This document shows positions 1-11,065 of a stretch of 64,000 bases of DNA, piece after piece. The stretch lies in the NCBI GenBank assembly GCA_043228905.1, contig JBHGNT010000008.1, forward strand, positions 1,674,001-1,738,000, written 5' to 3'. Each line of letters opens with the position of its first letter. Positions within the stretch are counted from its first letter, which is position 1. The stretch comes from Azolla caroliniana (taxonomy: Eukaryota > Polypodiophyta). The notes under the pieces are model-generated. The model was given only the letters and a program-made list of their open reading frames with translations. It was not told where the DNA came from and ran no database searches. Position numbers and translations under genes: made by a program.

Positions 1-315
1 TTGGGTATACCCTTTTTCCACGATGTTCGTGCCACCATTTCCTTTTTTGTTGAGCCAAATAACGTTAATTTCTCTTTCCTTTTTGTGCTTCTTTCAATTA
101 CAAATTTCACCCTAACCTTCTTCTCCTCCCAATAGTTTTCTTTTTTCGGTGCAAAGCTATCTCACAACTCATTGTAGTCTTCACCATATGACCCAACTTT
201 ATACCTTCTCTTTTATCGTCCGTCATTGAGATCCTCCCTTTCATTCATCCTTTCATTATATCTTGAACTTTTCCCTTCTTTCACTTTATTTTAGCTCAAA
301 TGTGGAGTGACTTTG
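1..315. other. Left flank, no gene seen
   Basis: AT-rich, pyrimidine-rich DNA with no coding, RNA or repeat signature that I recognise. It is the target into which Copia-1 inserted: bases 311-315 (CTTTG) recur at 10707-10711 as the target-site duplication, so this stretch was once contiguous with 10712 onward. Confidence 0.6.
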
Positions 316-423
316 TGTTGAGGGAGCAAGCTCAACCGAATCCGGATCGGCTGGATAAGCCAGAGCCGGATCATATCCGGATTGGTGTTTGGATGATATC
401 CGGAACCAGGAGCTGGATCGGAG
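316..423 (+). repeat. Copia-1 5' LTR, upstream part
   Basis: The first 108 bp of the 5' LTR, matching 10249 onward of the 3' LTR with a few differences. Copia-2 interrupts it after 423; the LTR resumes at 5907. Confidence 0.9.
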
Positions 424-512
424 TGTTGGGGACAAGGTCATCAGTGCGGAAGAACAAACAACATTTGTGACGTTGAAGGACTTGTGTATGAGAATGAACA
501 AGATACACACAC

Positions 513-582
<70 letters not shown>

Positions 583-778
583 GCACAAAGAAACGTTTTA
601 TTTCTTTATAGCAACAGTTACAAATGACAACCAACAACACTTACTAAAGGTTACAAAGTCACTTTATATAGTGACTATCCTAGGGCAACTGCCCTTTATG
701 CTATTTACAGAAATAGCCCAAACTTGGGCTGTCCAAAGGGACAGTGTGAATACGGCCATTATACATTCATATTCGACA
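424..778 (-). repeat. Copia-2 3' LTR with (GA)n tract
   Basis: A 355-bp LTR. It holds an uninterrupted (AG) run of about 32 units near 515-578, clearly longer than the run in the partner LTR (5655-5701), which accounts for most of the length difference between them. Confidence 0.9.
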
Positions 779-973
779 CTCCCCCGTAATGGGCGTATAC
801 ATGGGTTATCTGAAACTACAGGTATATACAAGGTTTATCAGATAGATCGGTTTTGTTCGAGTCGGCAAGATCTGAAGACAAAAGACCGAACCGGTCGGGT
901 CGGAAGAGCAGAAGCCGATCCTCAAAGGACTGATGTCGGTTGTCCAAAACCATCCTGTGTTGTGTGTCCGACT

Positions 974-1506
974 TTAACTAGAACGATTTTTCGTTACGCC
1001 CATCTGGTGCCGAAGGAACCGGAAGCGATCCGCCAAGAGACACTTGGTCATTCCATCTGCGACATTATCGGTTGTGGATATCTTCTCGAGACCGATTTTC
1101 CTTGAAATGACGCAGTCCCGAACAAAGTGATATCGAACGTCGATATGCTTGGAGGCGTTGTGGTGAACCGGATTTTTTGACAAAGCAACAACACCCTGAC
1201 TGTTGCTCTAGAAAACTGGAGCCGAGTTGCGGTTGACTTGTCGAAACGTGTGGCTCAGGCGACCGAGCCATAAAGCTTCTTTTGCCGCGTCGGACGCAGC
1301 TATATATTCCGCTTCGGTCGTTGAGGTGACTGTGCACTCTTGAAGTTTCGACTTACACAAGATTGCTCCATTTCCGAATGGGTTGTTGATTTCTGACTGT
1401 CCATGCAGCTGGCGAAGTCCGAGTCGGTGTAACCGACTACGCATGAGGTTGAGTTCGGGCCAAAGAGAATGCCGTGGTCTTTTGTGCCAGCTAGATATTT
1501 GAACAC
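974..1506 (-). pseudogene. Copia-2 RNase H, frameshifted
   Basis: The C-terminal RNase H of the Copia-2 polyprotein, spread over three frames. Visible pieces are the YTDSDFAS region, STTEAEYIA, and SKNPVHHNASKHIDVRYHFVRD followed in part by the usual copia tail (here STTDNVADGMTK). At least two frameshifts separate them, so no enzyme can be made. Confidence 0.8.
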
Positions 1507-1521
1507 ATGCTTGATTGCGTT

Positions 1522-2133
1522 CTAGTGCGATCGGCCTGGGTTGTGCATGAATCTGCTGACAACTCCTACGACATGAGAAATATCAGGCCGTGTCGTGACC
1601 ATCGCGTACATAAGGGAGCCGACTGCTGGTGCATACAGTACTGACTTCATATCTTCCCCCTCTAGACCGGATGTCGGGCAGTCTCGCTGAGACAACCGAA
1701 GGTTAATGGGGAGCGGGGTCAAAGCAGACTTGGCCGAGTGCATGTTGAAGCGTTCCAAGACACGTCCGATGTAGTCGGTTTGAGACAAGAAAAGTTGTCG
1801 TTTATTGCGATGCCGGCTAATCTTCATACCAAGTATGTGTCTTGCTAGACCGAGGTCCTTCCTGGCAAACTTCAACCGCAGTTTCCGAACGAGTTCGGTG
1901 AGCTCTCCAGCATGTCGGCCGGAGAGTAGCATGTCGTCCACGTAAATGATGAGGAAGACGAGAGACCTGTCTTGAGCTGTTTTGGTGAAGAGACAGTGGT
2001 CCTCATCGCTCTTGGAGAAGCCGACCGACTGGATGAGGTCGTTGAACTTCTTGTACCACTGTCTGGGTGCTTGTTTCAGGCCGTATAAACTCTTCTTGAG
2101 TCGGCAGACTAGATGTTCCTGGCCGGATGCCAC
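1522..2133 (-). pseudogene. Copia-2 reverse transcriptase, C-terminal half
   Basis: RVT_2-type reverse transcriptase with LYGLKQAPRQW and an intact catalytic YVDD box (IIYVDDMLLSG). It runs on through the connection region to GSLMYAMVTTRPDIS. It is separated from the N-terminal half by a stop codon near 2143-2145. The RNase H continues out of frame downstream. Confidence 0.85.
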
Positions 2134-2145
2134 AAAGCCTTTCAG

Positions 2146-2964
2146 CTACTCCATATAGATTTCCTCATGTAGGTCATTGTGGAGGAATGCCATTTTTACA
2201 TCTAGCTGAATCAGCTCCAAGTTGTCGGTGGCCATGGCGCCGAGCATGAAACAAAGGGTTGTCATTTTCACCACTGGTGAAAAGATTTCGTCGAAGCCGA
2301 CGCCATATTCTTGTCGAAATCCCTTCACAACTAATCTGGCCTTGTACTTTGGGTTGGTTGAGTCAGACGTCTCTTTTAGTTGATAGACCCACTTACACGG
2401 AAGAGCACGTCGATTCTCCGGTAATTCGACCAAGTCCCAAGTCTTGTTTGCGCAAATGGAGTGCATTTTCGACTCCATTGCTAGATGCCAGGTGGTTGAG
2501 TCGGCAGAAGCCGATGCTTCTTCGTAAGACATCGGTTCGCCAGCGTCGGTAAAGAAAATTCCGGTAGAGTACCTTTCCAGAGGTTGCGACAGTCTCTCGA
2601 ATCTTCGAGGTATGACTTGACTGGTCACACCAGATATAGGTGTCGGATGGTCGGAAGCCAAGCCATTCGGCTGTGTTGAATCGGTGGATTCAGGACAAGA
2701 GGTGTCGGTTACCTGTGAAACCGATCTCGTGTTGTGGGTTGGGCCTTCATGAAGGGTTGGCACTTCGGAAAATATTACCCTTCGGACTTCAATAGGCCTT
2801 TCGGCTGTTTTATGCATTGCCGACTTGTTGAACACGACGTCCGAACTTCGGACGATTTGTCTGTGGTCGGGGTCCCAGAGTCGGTATCTGATCTCGCCGT
2901 CGGGTCCATATCCAAGGAAAATGCATTTCCTTGATCTTGGTTTGAGCTTCCGGCGGTCTCGCAA
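2146..2964 (-). pseudogene. Copia-2 integrase C-terminus and RT N-terminal half
   Basis: This frame holds the end of integrase (CIFLGYGPDGEIRYRLWDP, the usual copia post-integrase motif), a low-complexity linker, and RT from TWDLVELP through KWVYQLKE and ARLVVKGF to motif A (QLDVKMAFLHND). The motif A aspartate is present. It ends at a stop just after the IYME motif. The integrase core lies upstream in another frame. Confidence 0.85.
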
Positions 2965-3674
2965 CCGAAGATCCTCAGCTGGTCATAATTCAGCTTACTA
3001 TCGGTCCATGTTTCCTGAGGTATTTTAAGTCCTAGAGGTCTACTTGGCGACATAGTTATTATGTGTACTGCCATAAGTAGAGCCTCCGCCCAAAAGCCAT
3101 CTGACAATCCGGAGTGTTGGAGCATGGACACTATGTGTTCTTGAATCGTCTGATTCATGCGTTCAGCAATTCCATTATGCTCTGGACTATAGGGTGCCGT
3201 ATATTCACGTCGAATGCCGCGTTCTCGGCAAAATTTGACGAATCCGTCAGACTTGAATTCTCTTCCATTATCGTTTTGGAGACATTTTAGTTTCCGACCG
3301 GTGAGGTTTTCGACCATTGCAAGCCATTCGGAGAAGATCGAGAACACTCGATCTTTGGTTCTAATGGGGTAAGCCCACACCTTTTGAGTCGAGTCGTCAA
3401 TAAAACTGACGAAATACGAAGCACCACCAAGAGATTGATGTGGCATCGGGCCACAGACGTCCGAGTGGACCAAATCGAGGGGACTTGATTCTCTTGGTGC
3501 TGATGTCGGGTGTGATGCAACTACCTGTTTGCCGTATTGGCAATGCTCGCAGAATTGGTGGTCCGAGAATGAGAGCTTGGAGATGTAACCGGCTCTGGAT
3601 AGGTGCGTTATGCCGGCCTTGTTGAGGTGTCGAAGTCGTCCGTGCCATAACGACGACACGGGGATATCAACCAA
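2930..3674 (-). pseudogene. Copia-2 integrase core
   Basis: GAG-pre-integrase zinc-binding segment (LWHGRLRHLN with CEHCQYGK) followed by an rve integrase core. The catalytic triad can be seen: D in HSDVCGP, D in NDNGREF, and E in PEHNGIAERMN. The frame shifts after RIFGCE, where the next ORF picks up. Upstream it is frameshifted relative to gag-protease. Confidence 0.85.
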
Positions 3675-3719
3675 AAATAAGTCACCCTCTTTGAGTGTGA
3701 CATATAAAGGGTACAGTGA

Positions 3720-4945
3720 GTGTACCTTTGGTCCTCGAGCAAGCAGGAGGTTCCCTTTGTGGAGTGTCCACCCTCTTGATGAGAACTTGGCACGGATGTC
3801 GGTTTCATCATCAAGGGTCTTGTAAGCTCAGGAACGTGTCGGACGTTCTGTAGTACGAGTGTAGAGCCACCTGGAAGGTTAAGCTCTACGGTGCCGATTC
3901 CGATTATGGCACAGTGTGGCGAGTTCCCGACTTGAACTGAATCGGAGTGCCGGTTTGAGTATTGCCGAAATTGAGATCGATGAGGTGTCACATGATACGA
4001 TGCGCTTGAGTCCAGGAGCCATGTGCTCGATTCCTCAGTCGTAAGCAAAACTTTTGATTCGACTGGGTTCTCTATGGACAATATGTTCGGGTCGGTCGTC
4101 AAAATTTTGGCTGAAGAGCCGACGTAGTTGACCTCCTCATGCCGGCTACTCTTTTGATCCGCTCTCTGAGCTTTGTCGGTTTTTGCTTTGAGTGCTCGAC
4201 AGTCAGCTTTGATGTGTCCCGGTTTCTTGCAGTAGTTGCAGATTAAGTTGTCCCGGGACTTGCTTCGGCTTCGCTGATTGTTCAGCGGTCGAGAAGAACT
4301 TCTTCCCCGGTTGTTCGATCGGTCGGTCGAACCTTGTACTATGTAAGCTTCATTTGCCGAGTCTTTGGCGAAAGACATTCTCCGAGCTGTTTCAATCAGG
4401 ATTGCGCTCATGATTTCAGAGTACTTAATGGCAGTTGTTGAAGCATTGCACACGGTTGTGACGAAAGTTTCCCAAGAAGAGGGGAGATTACTCATGAGTA
4501 TCATTACTCTGAGTTCATCCTCTATTGCCGTCCCCTGAGACGATATTTGGGAGCTTAGGCTTTCGTACTTGTTGAGGTGTGCTTGAACCGAATCCGATTC
4601 TTTCATCTGCAAGTTGTAGAGGCGCCAGATCAGATACATCTTCGTTGCGGCGACCTTCTTTTCATAAGTTTCCGACAACATTTTCCAAAGTTCAAAAGCT
4701 GTCGAGCATGATTGCACTGTGAAGTACATTGACATCGACAAGTGCATCCGAATCGTGGTGCAGACGATTTTGTCAAGATTTAGCCACTCGTTTGCTTTGT
4801 ATGCTTTTGGAGGATTTTCACTCTCAATCGGGTCTATCTGACCCTTGACTATGAGATAGTCCTGCATTTGTTCCATCCAGAAGTTGAAGTTCGAACCGTT
4901 GAACCTCCTTAGACTCATCTCCGATGAGCTAGATGTTGATGCCAT
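3720..4945 (-). pseudogene. Copia-2 gag and protease
   Basis: A long open frame starting with a plausible Met at 4945. It has a copia-type gag (FNGSNFNFWMEQMQDYL near residues 15-31), one CCHC zinc knuckle (CNYCKKPGHIKADC) and an aspartic protease. The protease active site reads DSSAS in place of the usual DSGAS, a Gly-to-Ser change at the catalytic turn that probably weakens it. The frame shifts after NVRHVPEL; residues beyond that point are out of frame. Confidence 0.87.
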
Positions 4946-5570
4946 CTGATTCGGTTTCGGTTGGTAAGACTCTGTTCGGAGTTGACTAGGAACCTTAGTT
5001 GGGTGCAGCCAGTCGGCTCACCCGATATCGTTCTAGTCAGTCTTGAACCCGAGTCGGTTTGGTTTCGGATACTTGTTTGCTGAGCCTTCTTGGAGTGACT
5101 CCAGTTAGCTTCCGATTGTATGCCGAATACTGATCACAAGAAACCGATTGTTTAGGCTGATTCTGCTTCGGATGACTGCAGCGATGAGAGGGACGGATCC
5201 AACTGATCCTCCCGAATGTCGATCAGCCGAATGAAGCACGAATTTGGTTGTTGCCTAGAGACCAATCTGCAGTGGGTGGTTACAATAGGCGGGTGAATAG
5301 CGTCCGGTGACCTATTCGGATGTTGTTTAACCAAATGAAGCACGATTGGGTTGGGTGTTGCACAAGGAGCTCACCTCAAGTGGTTACTATCATAGGAACA
5401 GAATACAACCGACTAGATTACTCCAATTAGTGATTTAACACAATGAGATGCAAACTTCTTGTTTGTCTTCTCTTTTCTCTGTTCTTCAAGAAAAATAGAA
5501 ACATAATGTTGTGTGGTGTACTATGATGGCCGACAACGCGTTGAAGAACCTCCAATGCCCTGATTCCAAA
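4946..5570 (-). other. Copia-2 leader between PBS and gag
   Basis: About 625 bp of 5' untranslated leader. No ORF of note. The primer-binding site abuts the 5' LTR at its right edge. Two stretches near 5230 and 5330 repeat the motif CCGAATGAAGCACGA or a close variant of it. Confidence 0.55.
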
Positions 5571-5649
5571 TGTTGGGAACAAGGTCATCAATGCGGAAGA
5601 ACAAACAACATTTGTGATGTTGAAGGACCTGTGTATGAGAATGAACAAG

Positions 5650-5705
<56 letters not shown>

Positions 5706-5901
5706 GCACAAAGAAACGTTTTATTTCTTTATAGCAACAGTTACAAATGACAACCAACAACACATACTAAAGGTTACAAAGTCACTTTATATAGTGACTA
5801 TCCTAGGGCAACTGCCCTTTATGCTATTTACAGAAATAGCCCAAACTTGGGCTCTCCAAAGGGACAATGTGAATACGGCCATTATACACTTGTATTCGAC
5901 A
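5571..5901 (-). repeat. Copia-2 5' LTR with (GA)n tract
   Basis: A 331-bp LTR, partner of 424-778, with a (GA) run at about 5655-5701. The sequences are otherwise very similar. Confidence 0.9.
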
Positions 5902-5906
5902 TGGAG

Positions 5907-6234
5907 AGCCGAACCCACGTGTGTACTGATAGGCTGTTTAGAGGTCTACGCTTCTAGATTACTAGGTAGTCATGGTTCTCGTAGTTAGTGTTAGCCGCTC
6001 GTATGAGCATTGAAGTACATATTACTTCTGTCAGTCCCTTGTGGAGTTGTATAAAGAGTGCTCACTAAGCACATCCCATGTACAGAGAGTTATTATTTTG
6101 AATTTAGTTTATGGTTTTTGCTGTCTCTCCTGTGTATTCCTTGTTCTTAAGCTTCCATTAAACCTTCATTCTCTGATTTATGTTACTATCCGGATAAACC
6201 GGTTTGTTAAAGCTTCCGCGTATTAACTTTGACA
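5907..6234 (+). repeat. Copia-1 5' LTR, downstream part
   Basis: The remainder of the Copia-1 5' LTR, matching about 10365-10706. It includes a TATA-like GTATAAAGAG near 6049, a transcription-start-proximal region and the TTGACA end. The Met-tRNA primer site starts directly at 6235. Confidence 0.88.
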
Positions 6235-6320
6235 TGGTATCAGAGCGCGAGGTTTGAGAACCTCCGCAACCGACGAGCGATTACTGAAGACAATCACTAA
6301 CAATCGGTAAACAGAGAAAG

Positions 6321-6989
6321 ATGGATAGAGGTATGGCAAACTCGCTTCCAACAAAGAAGCTTGACAGACACAACTATGTATCTTCGTTGTACAAGATGCA
6401 CCAGTATTTGCTCGGACATGGATACTGGAGTTATGTTGAGGGTGCGAATTAAACAGTGCCGGAATCGTCACAAAAGGAGTTCCTGGCATGGGAACAAGGA
6501 GCAAGTAGAGTTCTATACTACCTTGCATCCTCCGTGCATGACCAGATGATTGGTTACATTAGAGATGCTAAGACGCCGAAACAGGCCTATGAAAATTTGA
6601 AAAAGATTTTTGCCTCAAGTACCTTAGCCCGCAAGCTACAACTTCGGCAAGAACTGAACAATTTCCGACAAAAGGATATGTCAGTTTTAGACTATACCGT
6701 GAAGATAAAGGAGATTTGTGACGCCTTACTACATGTTCCGAGAATCACAAAGAACCCGATGTTGGTCGGGCAAATCGTTGACCAGGGGTTGCAGGTGCAG
6801 TTCACGCACCTCGGGTGCTTCGTAGAGGAAGAAGGCCGGATAATCGTGCAAGGGCGTAGGGACGGGAGGATGTTCATCCTCAATATCAATGGCATCGGCA
6901 CCACTATGTTCGCAAAAGGACAGAAGATCGAATCAAACATCGATCTCTGGCACAAGTGGATCATCCACGTCAACCACCGTAGGCTTTAG
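6321..6989 (+). pseudogene. Copia-1 gag fused to GAG-pre-integrase by deletion
   Basis: The frame opens at ATG 6321 (KLDRHNYVSSLYKMHQYLLG), hits a TAA at about 6450 and continues as a UBN2-type gag to EICDALLH near 6730. It then jumps directly into the segment that normally follows the protease (VPRITKNPMLVGQIVDQ, then EEEGRIIVQGRRDGRMFIL and DLWHK). The C-terminal gag, zinc knuckle and protease are absent. In the related Copia-7 these parts lie between the same two landmarks. The frame stops after NHRRL at 6989. Confidence 0.8.
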
Positions 6990-7790
6990 GACCTGCAATC
7001 GAAACAAGTTGTTTTCGGATTGCTGAAATTTAGTGGCTGGAAGGCCCAAATTTGTGAAGCTTTCCAACTCAAGAAGAAACACCGACTTCCCTTCCCCACC
7101 GAAAGAAACTGGAGCCATAACAATCTCGATCTAATACATTTAGATGTATGGGGACCGGGACAGAATGTTATTCTCGGCGGGAGCCGATATTTCGTCTCAT
7201 TCATCGACGACTATAGCCGGCACACATGGATCTACCTCATCGAGAAGAAAAGCGAAGTCTTCAATAGTTTTTGGAACCTGCAAAGTCTTGTTGAATGGGA
7301 AACGGAGAGGAAGATCAAGTGCCTACAATCGGATGGCAGAAAAGAATATTTTTCCGGCCAATTCAACAATTATCTGCAGTAGAAAGGAATTCAGAGAGAA
7401 TTCAATTGTTGATACACACCGGAACAAAATGGTGTGACCGAAAGGAAGAACTGGTTGATCATCGACACGGCATGGGCAATGCTGGAAGAGAAGAGCATGC
7501 CCAAGTTCTATTAGGCCGAAGCAGTCAAGACGGTCATCTACATCTAAAACCGGATCGGGGATAAGGTGTCAGCCCATGAGTTGTACTTCGGGAGGAAGCG
7601 AAATTTAAGGCACCTTAAGATATTCGGTAGCATTGCATATGTGCATGTGCCGGATGAGAAGCGGAGAAAGCTAGACCCGAAGTCGAGGAGTGCATCCTTG
7701 TTGGCTACTCACATGAGCAAAAGGGTTATAAGTGATATAACCCCCAAACAAAACAAGTTCGAGTGAGCCAAGATGTCGAATTCGATGATT
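6990..7790 (+). pseudogene. Copia-1 integrase, multiply frameshifted
   Basis: Degenerate integrase in three frames. Recognisable pieces are LDLIHLDVWGPGQNV with a following SFIDDYSRHTWIYLIE, CLQSDGRKEYFSGQFNNY, a TAG-interrupted segment matching the third catalytic region, and the HLKIFGSIAYVHVPDEKRRKLDPKS tail. In-frame stops lie at about 7380 and 7513, with frameshifts between them. Confidence 0.8.
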
Positions 7791-8220
7791 CGGCATTATG
7801 GTACTCTCTATCGACTCTGATGTCCAACTCTGACCCTATTCTTGAGGATGAGGCTAGTGAGCCCAAAACGATCCGGGTAGAAGATGAGAGTCCGATCTCA
7901 TTCCGGCTAAGTGGGCCGAATGAGCGACTGAGTTGCGATGACCAGTCAAATGAAGAGCCGGCGAGTAGTGACGACTCGGCCGTGCACTCCCTGCACAAGG
8001 AACTGAGGAGATGGTTCACGCGCAAAGAAAAGGGGAAGACAAAGATGCGTAAATACGACACCGGCAGAGACGAGTCGGATTGGAGCAGATCCGACTCCGG
8101 ACAGATCGAAGATGGACCTTCGGAGGAGAAGTTCGAGTCGACCAAGAAGGCCAAGAAATTGGCAGAGCAGAAACTTCGCCGATCCACCTGCTAGAAGAAC
8201 CCCGTAAAAAGGTACGAGTA
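7791..8220 (+). pseudogene. Copia-1 linker between integrase and RT
   Basis: An acidic, Ser/Glu-rich open segment (SMSNSDPI-like start, then DEASEPKTIRVEDESPISFRL) typical of the variable linker between integrase and RT in this lineage. The related Copia-7 has a similar SPITTRLSG linker. No enzymatic motif. Confidence 0.6.
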
Positions 8221-9060
8221 CAATGCATATATGGCACATCATTATGCGTACATGGTGAAGGTGGTAGCCATGCGTGAGCCGGAGAGCTACCTAGAAGCGG
8301 CGAAGGACGCAAATTTGCGTGCCGCTATGGTGGACATATCGAAAGGAGTGAAGCCGATTAGTTGGCGGTGGGTATACAAAGTTAAATACAACACTGACGG
8401 CTCTGTCAACAGATACAAGGCCTGGTTAGTGGCAAATGACAACGTGTAGTAGCACGACCTCAACTACGATGGGGCATTTGCGCCGATCGCAAAGATGACG
8501 ATTGTCCGTGTCTTACTTGTGGTGGTTGCGGCGAAGGGGTGGCATCTACATCAGATCGATGTAAAGAACGTGTTCCTACAAGACGATATTTAGGAACAAG
8601 TGTATATGGTTCAGCCCCTCGGATTTTAGTCCGACATGGATACATTGGCAGTGTGCCGATTGAAGAAGTCCCTCTACGAACTCAAGAAAGCCCCACACGC
8701 CTGGAATGTGAAGATCACACAGAGATTGCGTCGGATGGGGTTTGCTCCGCGAAATCAGACTCCTCTCTCTTCATCTAGCAGGGTTAGAATGGGCTGGTTA
8801 ATATTTTACTTTATGTTGATGATTTAGTCATCGCTGGTGCCGACCTGGATGAAATCAACCGCGTCAAGTCCCAACTTGTGGCATTGTTCGACATGAAGGA
8901 TCTTGGGAACCTTCATTACTTCCTCGGGATTGAAGTGATCCGCACCTCGGAGGGCATACTGATCAGTCAACGGCATTATGTGCTGAGTATGCACTTCAAA
9001 TTCAGTAGGACGGAATGCAAATCCGTCTCAACCACTTTGGACCGGAACGTGAAGCTTTGT
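8221..9060 (+). pseudogene. Copia-1 reverse transcriptase
   Basis: RVT_2-type RT remains from YAYMVKVVAM through WRWVYKVKYN, a double stop at about 8447, motif A as HQIDVKNVFLQ (aspartate kept), CRLKKSLYELKKAPHAW, and then a frameshifted segment where the YVDD box has decayed (FYFMLMI in one frame, with YVDDLVIAG-like remains in another). FDMKDLGNLHYFLGIEVI follows. Confidence 0.82.
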
Positions 9061-9700
9061 CCTGACTCTGGAATGGCATGCGACCCAAAAAGGTTCAGAC
9101 AGATAGTTGGAAGCCTTATCTATCTGAACATCACCCAGCCGGACCTCAGTTATCCAGTTGGATTGATCAGTCAATTTATGGTGCATCCGATCGTGGAGCA
9201 CCTTCAATGCGCACACCGAATCCCGCGATATGTTAGCGGCACTAAGGACAGGGGGTTGTTGTATCAGACCGGTGTATCTAGACAATTTGTCAGCTACATG
9301 GATACCGATTGGGCCAGAAACGCCGAAGAACGTAGGTCTACATCTGGATATGCGTTTTCACTTGGAAGCATCGCGATCTCTTGGAGCAGTAAGAAGCAAC
9401 CGATAGTTGCACTGTTGAGCACTGAGGCTGAGTACCGAGGAGTGGCTGTCGTGACATGCGAAGCCATATGGCTCAAGAGGCTCCTAAAGGATTTGCAGGT
9501 GGAGGTATCGTATCCGACGGTGATCTATTGAGATAACCTCAACAACATCCAGTTGGCTAAGAACCCTGTCTTTCATGCTCAAACTAAGCACATCGAGGTC
9601 CATTATCATTTTGTCTGAGAGCACGTTCTCTCCGGTGAAGTGGAACTAGTGTATGTTCCGACGGATTGACAGGTGGCTGATATCTTCACCAAATCCCTAG
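9061..9700 (+). pseudogene. Copia-1 RNase H
   Basis: RNase H domain of the polyprotein: [53 protein letters not shown], a stop at about 9529, then KNPVFHAQTKHIEVHYHFV and QVADIFTKSLG. Three stop codons interrupt the last 60 residues. The order and spacing are those of a complete domain. Confidence 0.82.
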
Positions 9701-9993
9701 GCTTAAAAGTTGGAGTGCACGAGACGACTGAAGAAGCCAAGACCGGACGCAAGGGGAGCTACCGAAACAGGGAGCCTAAGTCAAAGCCAACCGAAAAAAG
9801 GGGAGGCAAAGCCGGAAAGGCCAAGATCAAGACATGGGCAGATGTGGTCAAGGGCCTGGAAGAGGACGAATTGGAGACAACCAATTCGGACAAGAGCTGG
9901 AATGAATTGGAGGAAGCCGATTCACGAGAGGAGTTTGATTTGGAGGAGCCAAATCAACTAGAGGCCAAACGGACAAGAAGGCAGTGGAAGTAG
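9673..9993 (+). CDS. Charged ORF after the Copia-1 RNase H, unidentified
   Basis: A 106-codon frame that continues from the terminal ADIFTKSLG motif into a Lys/Glu-rich segment with RGGKAGKAKIKTW and DELETTNSDKSWNELEEAD. Most copia polyproteins end a few residues after the FTK motif, so this is either a C-terminal extension or open 3' untranslated sequence that happens to lack stops. I recognise no domain. It lies upstream of the polypurine tract at 10241-10248. Confidence 0.3.
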   Translation: MADIFTKSLGLKVGVHETTEEAKTGRKGSYRNREPKSKPTEKRGGKAGKAKIKTWADVVKGLEEDELETTNSDKSWNELEEADSREEFDLEEPNQLEAKRTRRQWK

Positions 9994-10248
9994 ACACCGA
10001 CACGGAGGAACCGACGGGTCGAGAAGCACCGAAGTCGCAACAACGAAGGAGTTGAGATGGGCCTGTTGAGTAGATAAACCGACCGAGAAGGTTGAGGAGT
10101 GCAGAATCAGATGGGTCATAGAAGGAGGAACCGGACCGGACGAGGAACACGAGCGAGGCAGGAGGACACCAGAAGGAGCCGGACGAAAGAACTGGCTGCC
10201 CCAAACACTAACACCACGATCCAACCTGATGTTGAGCTTGAGGGGGAA

Positions 10249-10706
10249 TGTTGAGTGAGCAAGCTCAACCGTATCCAGATCGGCTGGATAAGCCAGAGCC
10301 GGATCGTATCCGGATCAATGTTCGGAACCAGGAGTCGGATGGCGATCGAGGAGCCGGATCGGAGAGCCGGACCCACATGTGTACTAGTAGACCGTTTAGA
10401 GGTCAACGCTTCTAGGCTACTAGGTAGTCATGGTCCTTGTAGTTAGTGTCAGCCACTTGTATGAGCATTGTAGTACATAGTACTTCTGTCAGTCCCTTGT
10501 GGACTTGTATAAAGAGTGCTCACTAAACACATCCCATGTATAGAGAGTTATTATTTTGAATTTAGTTTATGCTTTCTGCTCTCTCTCTCTCTCTGCCTCT
10601 CGTGTGTATTCTTTGTTCTTAAGCTTTCATTAAACCTTCATTCTTTGTTTTATGTTACTATCCGGATAAACCAGTTTGTCAAAGCTTTCGCGTATTAACT
10701 TTGACA
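10249..10706 (+). repeat. Copia-1 3' LTR
   Basis: A 458-bp intact LTR that also displays the empty target of Copia-2 (the GGATCGGAG region near 10355). A TATA-like GTATAAAGAG sits near 10508 and a CT-rich tract near 10577. The right flank begins with the TSD CTTTG. Confidence 0.92.
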
Positions 10707-11065
10707 CTTTGCAAATTGATCTTGCCTCAAAAGTCATAATCCATTGTATTCATCTCATATATATGTGCTCATTGTGAAGGTCTCTATCAACCTCCTTTTG
10801 ATATACCAGGGAATCACATTTCCTACTTATAAGAGAGTTACTATTTTTATTTCACACATATCACATAATCTTCCGCGGTTTAATCACATACGTGATAATC
10901 ATTAACTTCTCACATAATTAGATATTATTTAACCCTAAGATAATTACCTATTTATTAACATGTTCTAATGAATGACACAAAAGTGGAAATTGGCAAGGGC
11001 AAACTGACACGGAATGCTAACTTACGGTGGCAAGAAAGGCCACCGGGAAAGCAAGTGTTGGAAGT
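10707..11065. other. Spacer between Copia-1 and Copia-3, no gene seen
   Basis: AT-rich DNA continuous with the left flank of the window before Copia-1 arrived. The last 100 bp are more GC-rich. No coding or RNA signature is visible. Confidence 0.6.

Larger units (their letters stand above)
424..5901 (-). mobile_element. Copia-2: Ty1/copia element nested in the Copia-1 LTR
   Basis: A minus-strand element bounded by LTRs 424-778 and 5571-5901. On its own strand each LTR begins TGTCGAATA and ends CCCAACA. The target-site duplication is CGGAG at 419-423 against TGGAG at 5902-5906, one mismatch; the intact Copia-1 3' LTR shows the empty site. The polypurine tract lies at 779-788 and a degenerate Met-tRNA primer site (TGGAATCAGGGC) just right of the CCAAA at 5566-5570. 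Gag-protease, integrase, RT and RNase H follow in copia order, with frameshifts between them. The element is a different lineage from Copia-1, Copia-3 and the other copias here. Confidence 0.92.
316..10706 (+). mobile_element. Copia-1: Ty1/copia LTR retrotransposon, decayed
   Basis: A complete but inactive element. The 5' LTR runs from 316 to 6234 and is split by Copia-2 at 424-5901; the 3' LTR is 10249-10706. Both start TGTTGAG and end TTGACA. The perfect 5-bp target-site duplication CTTTG lies at 311-315 and 10707-10711. A primer-binding site (TGGTATCAGAGC) starts at 6235 and a polypurine tract (GAGGGGGAA) ends at 10248. Domain order is gag, integrase, RT, RNase H, as in Ty1/copia. The reading frame carries many stops and frameshifts, and the end of gag, the zinc knuckle and the protease are missing. 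The family is close to Copia-7 (similar gag start and integrase). Confidence 0.93.

Noticed and set aside
286-640. ORFs coding long Ser-Leu or Arg-Glu runs (also near 5427-5763, 23344-23595, 28325-28552)
   Set aside because: They are translations of GA/CT microsatellites in LTRs; no gene.
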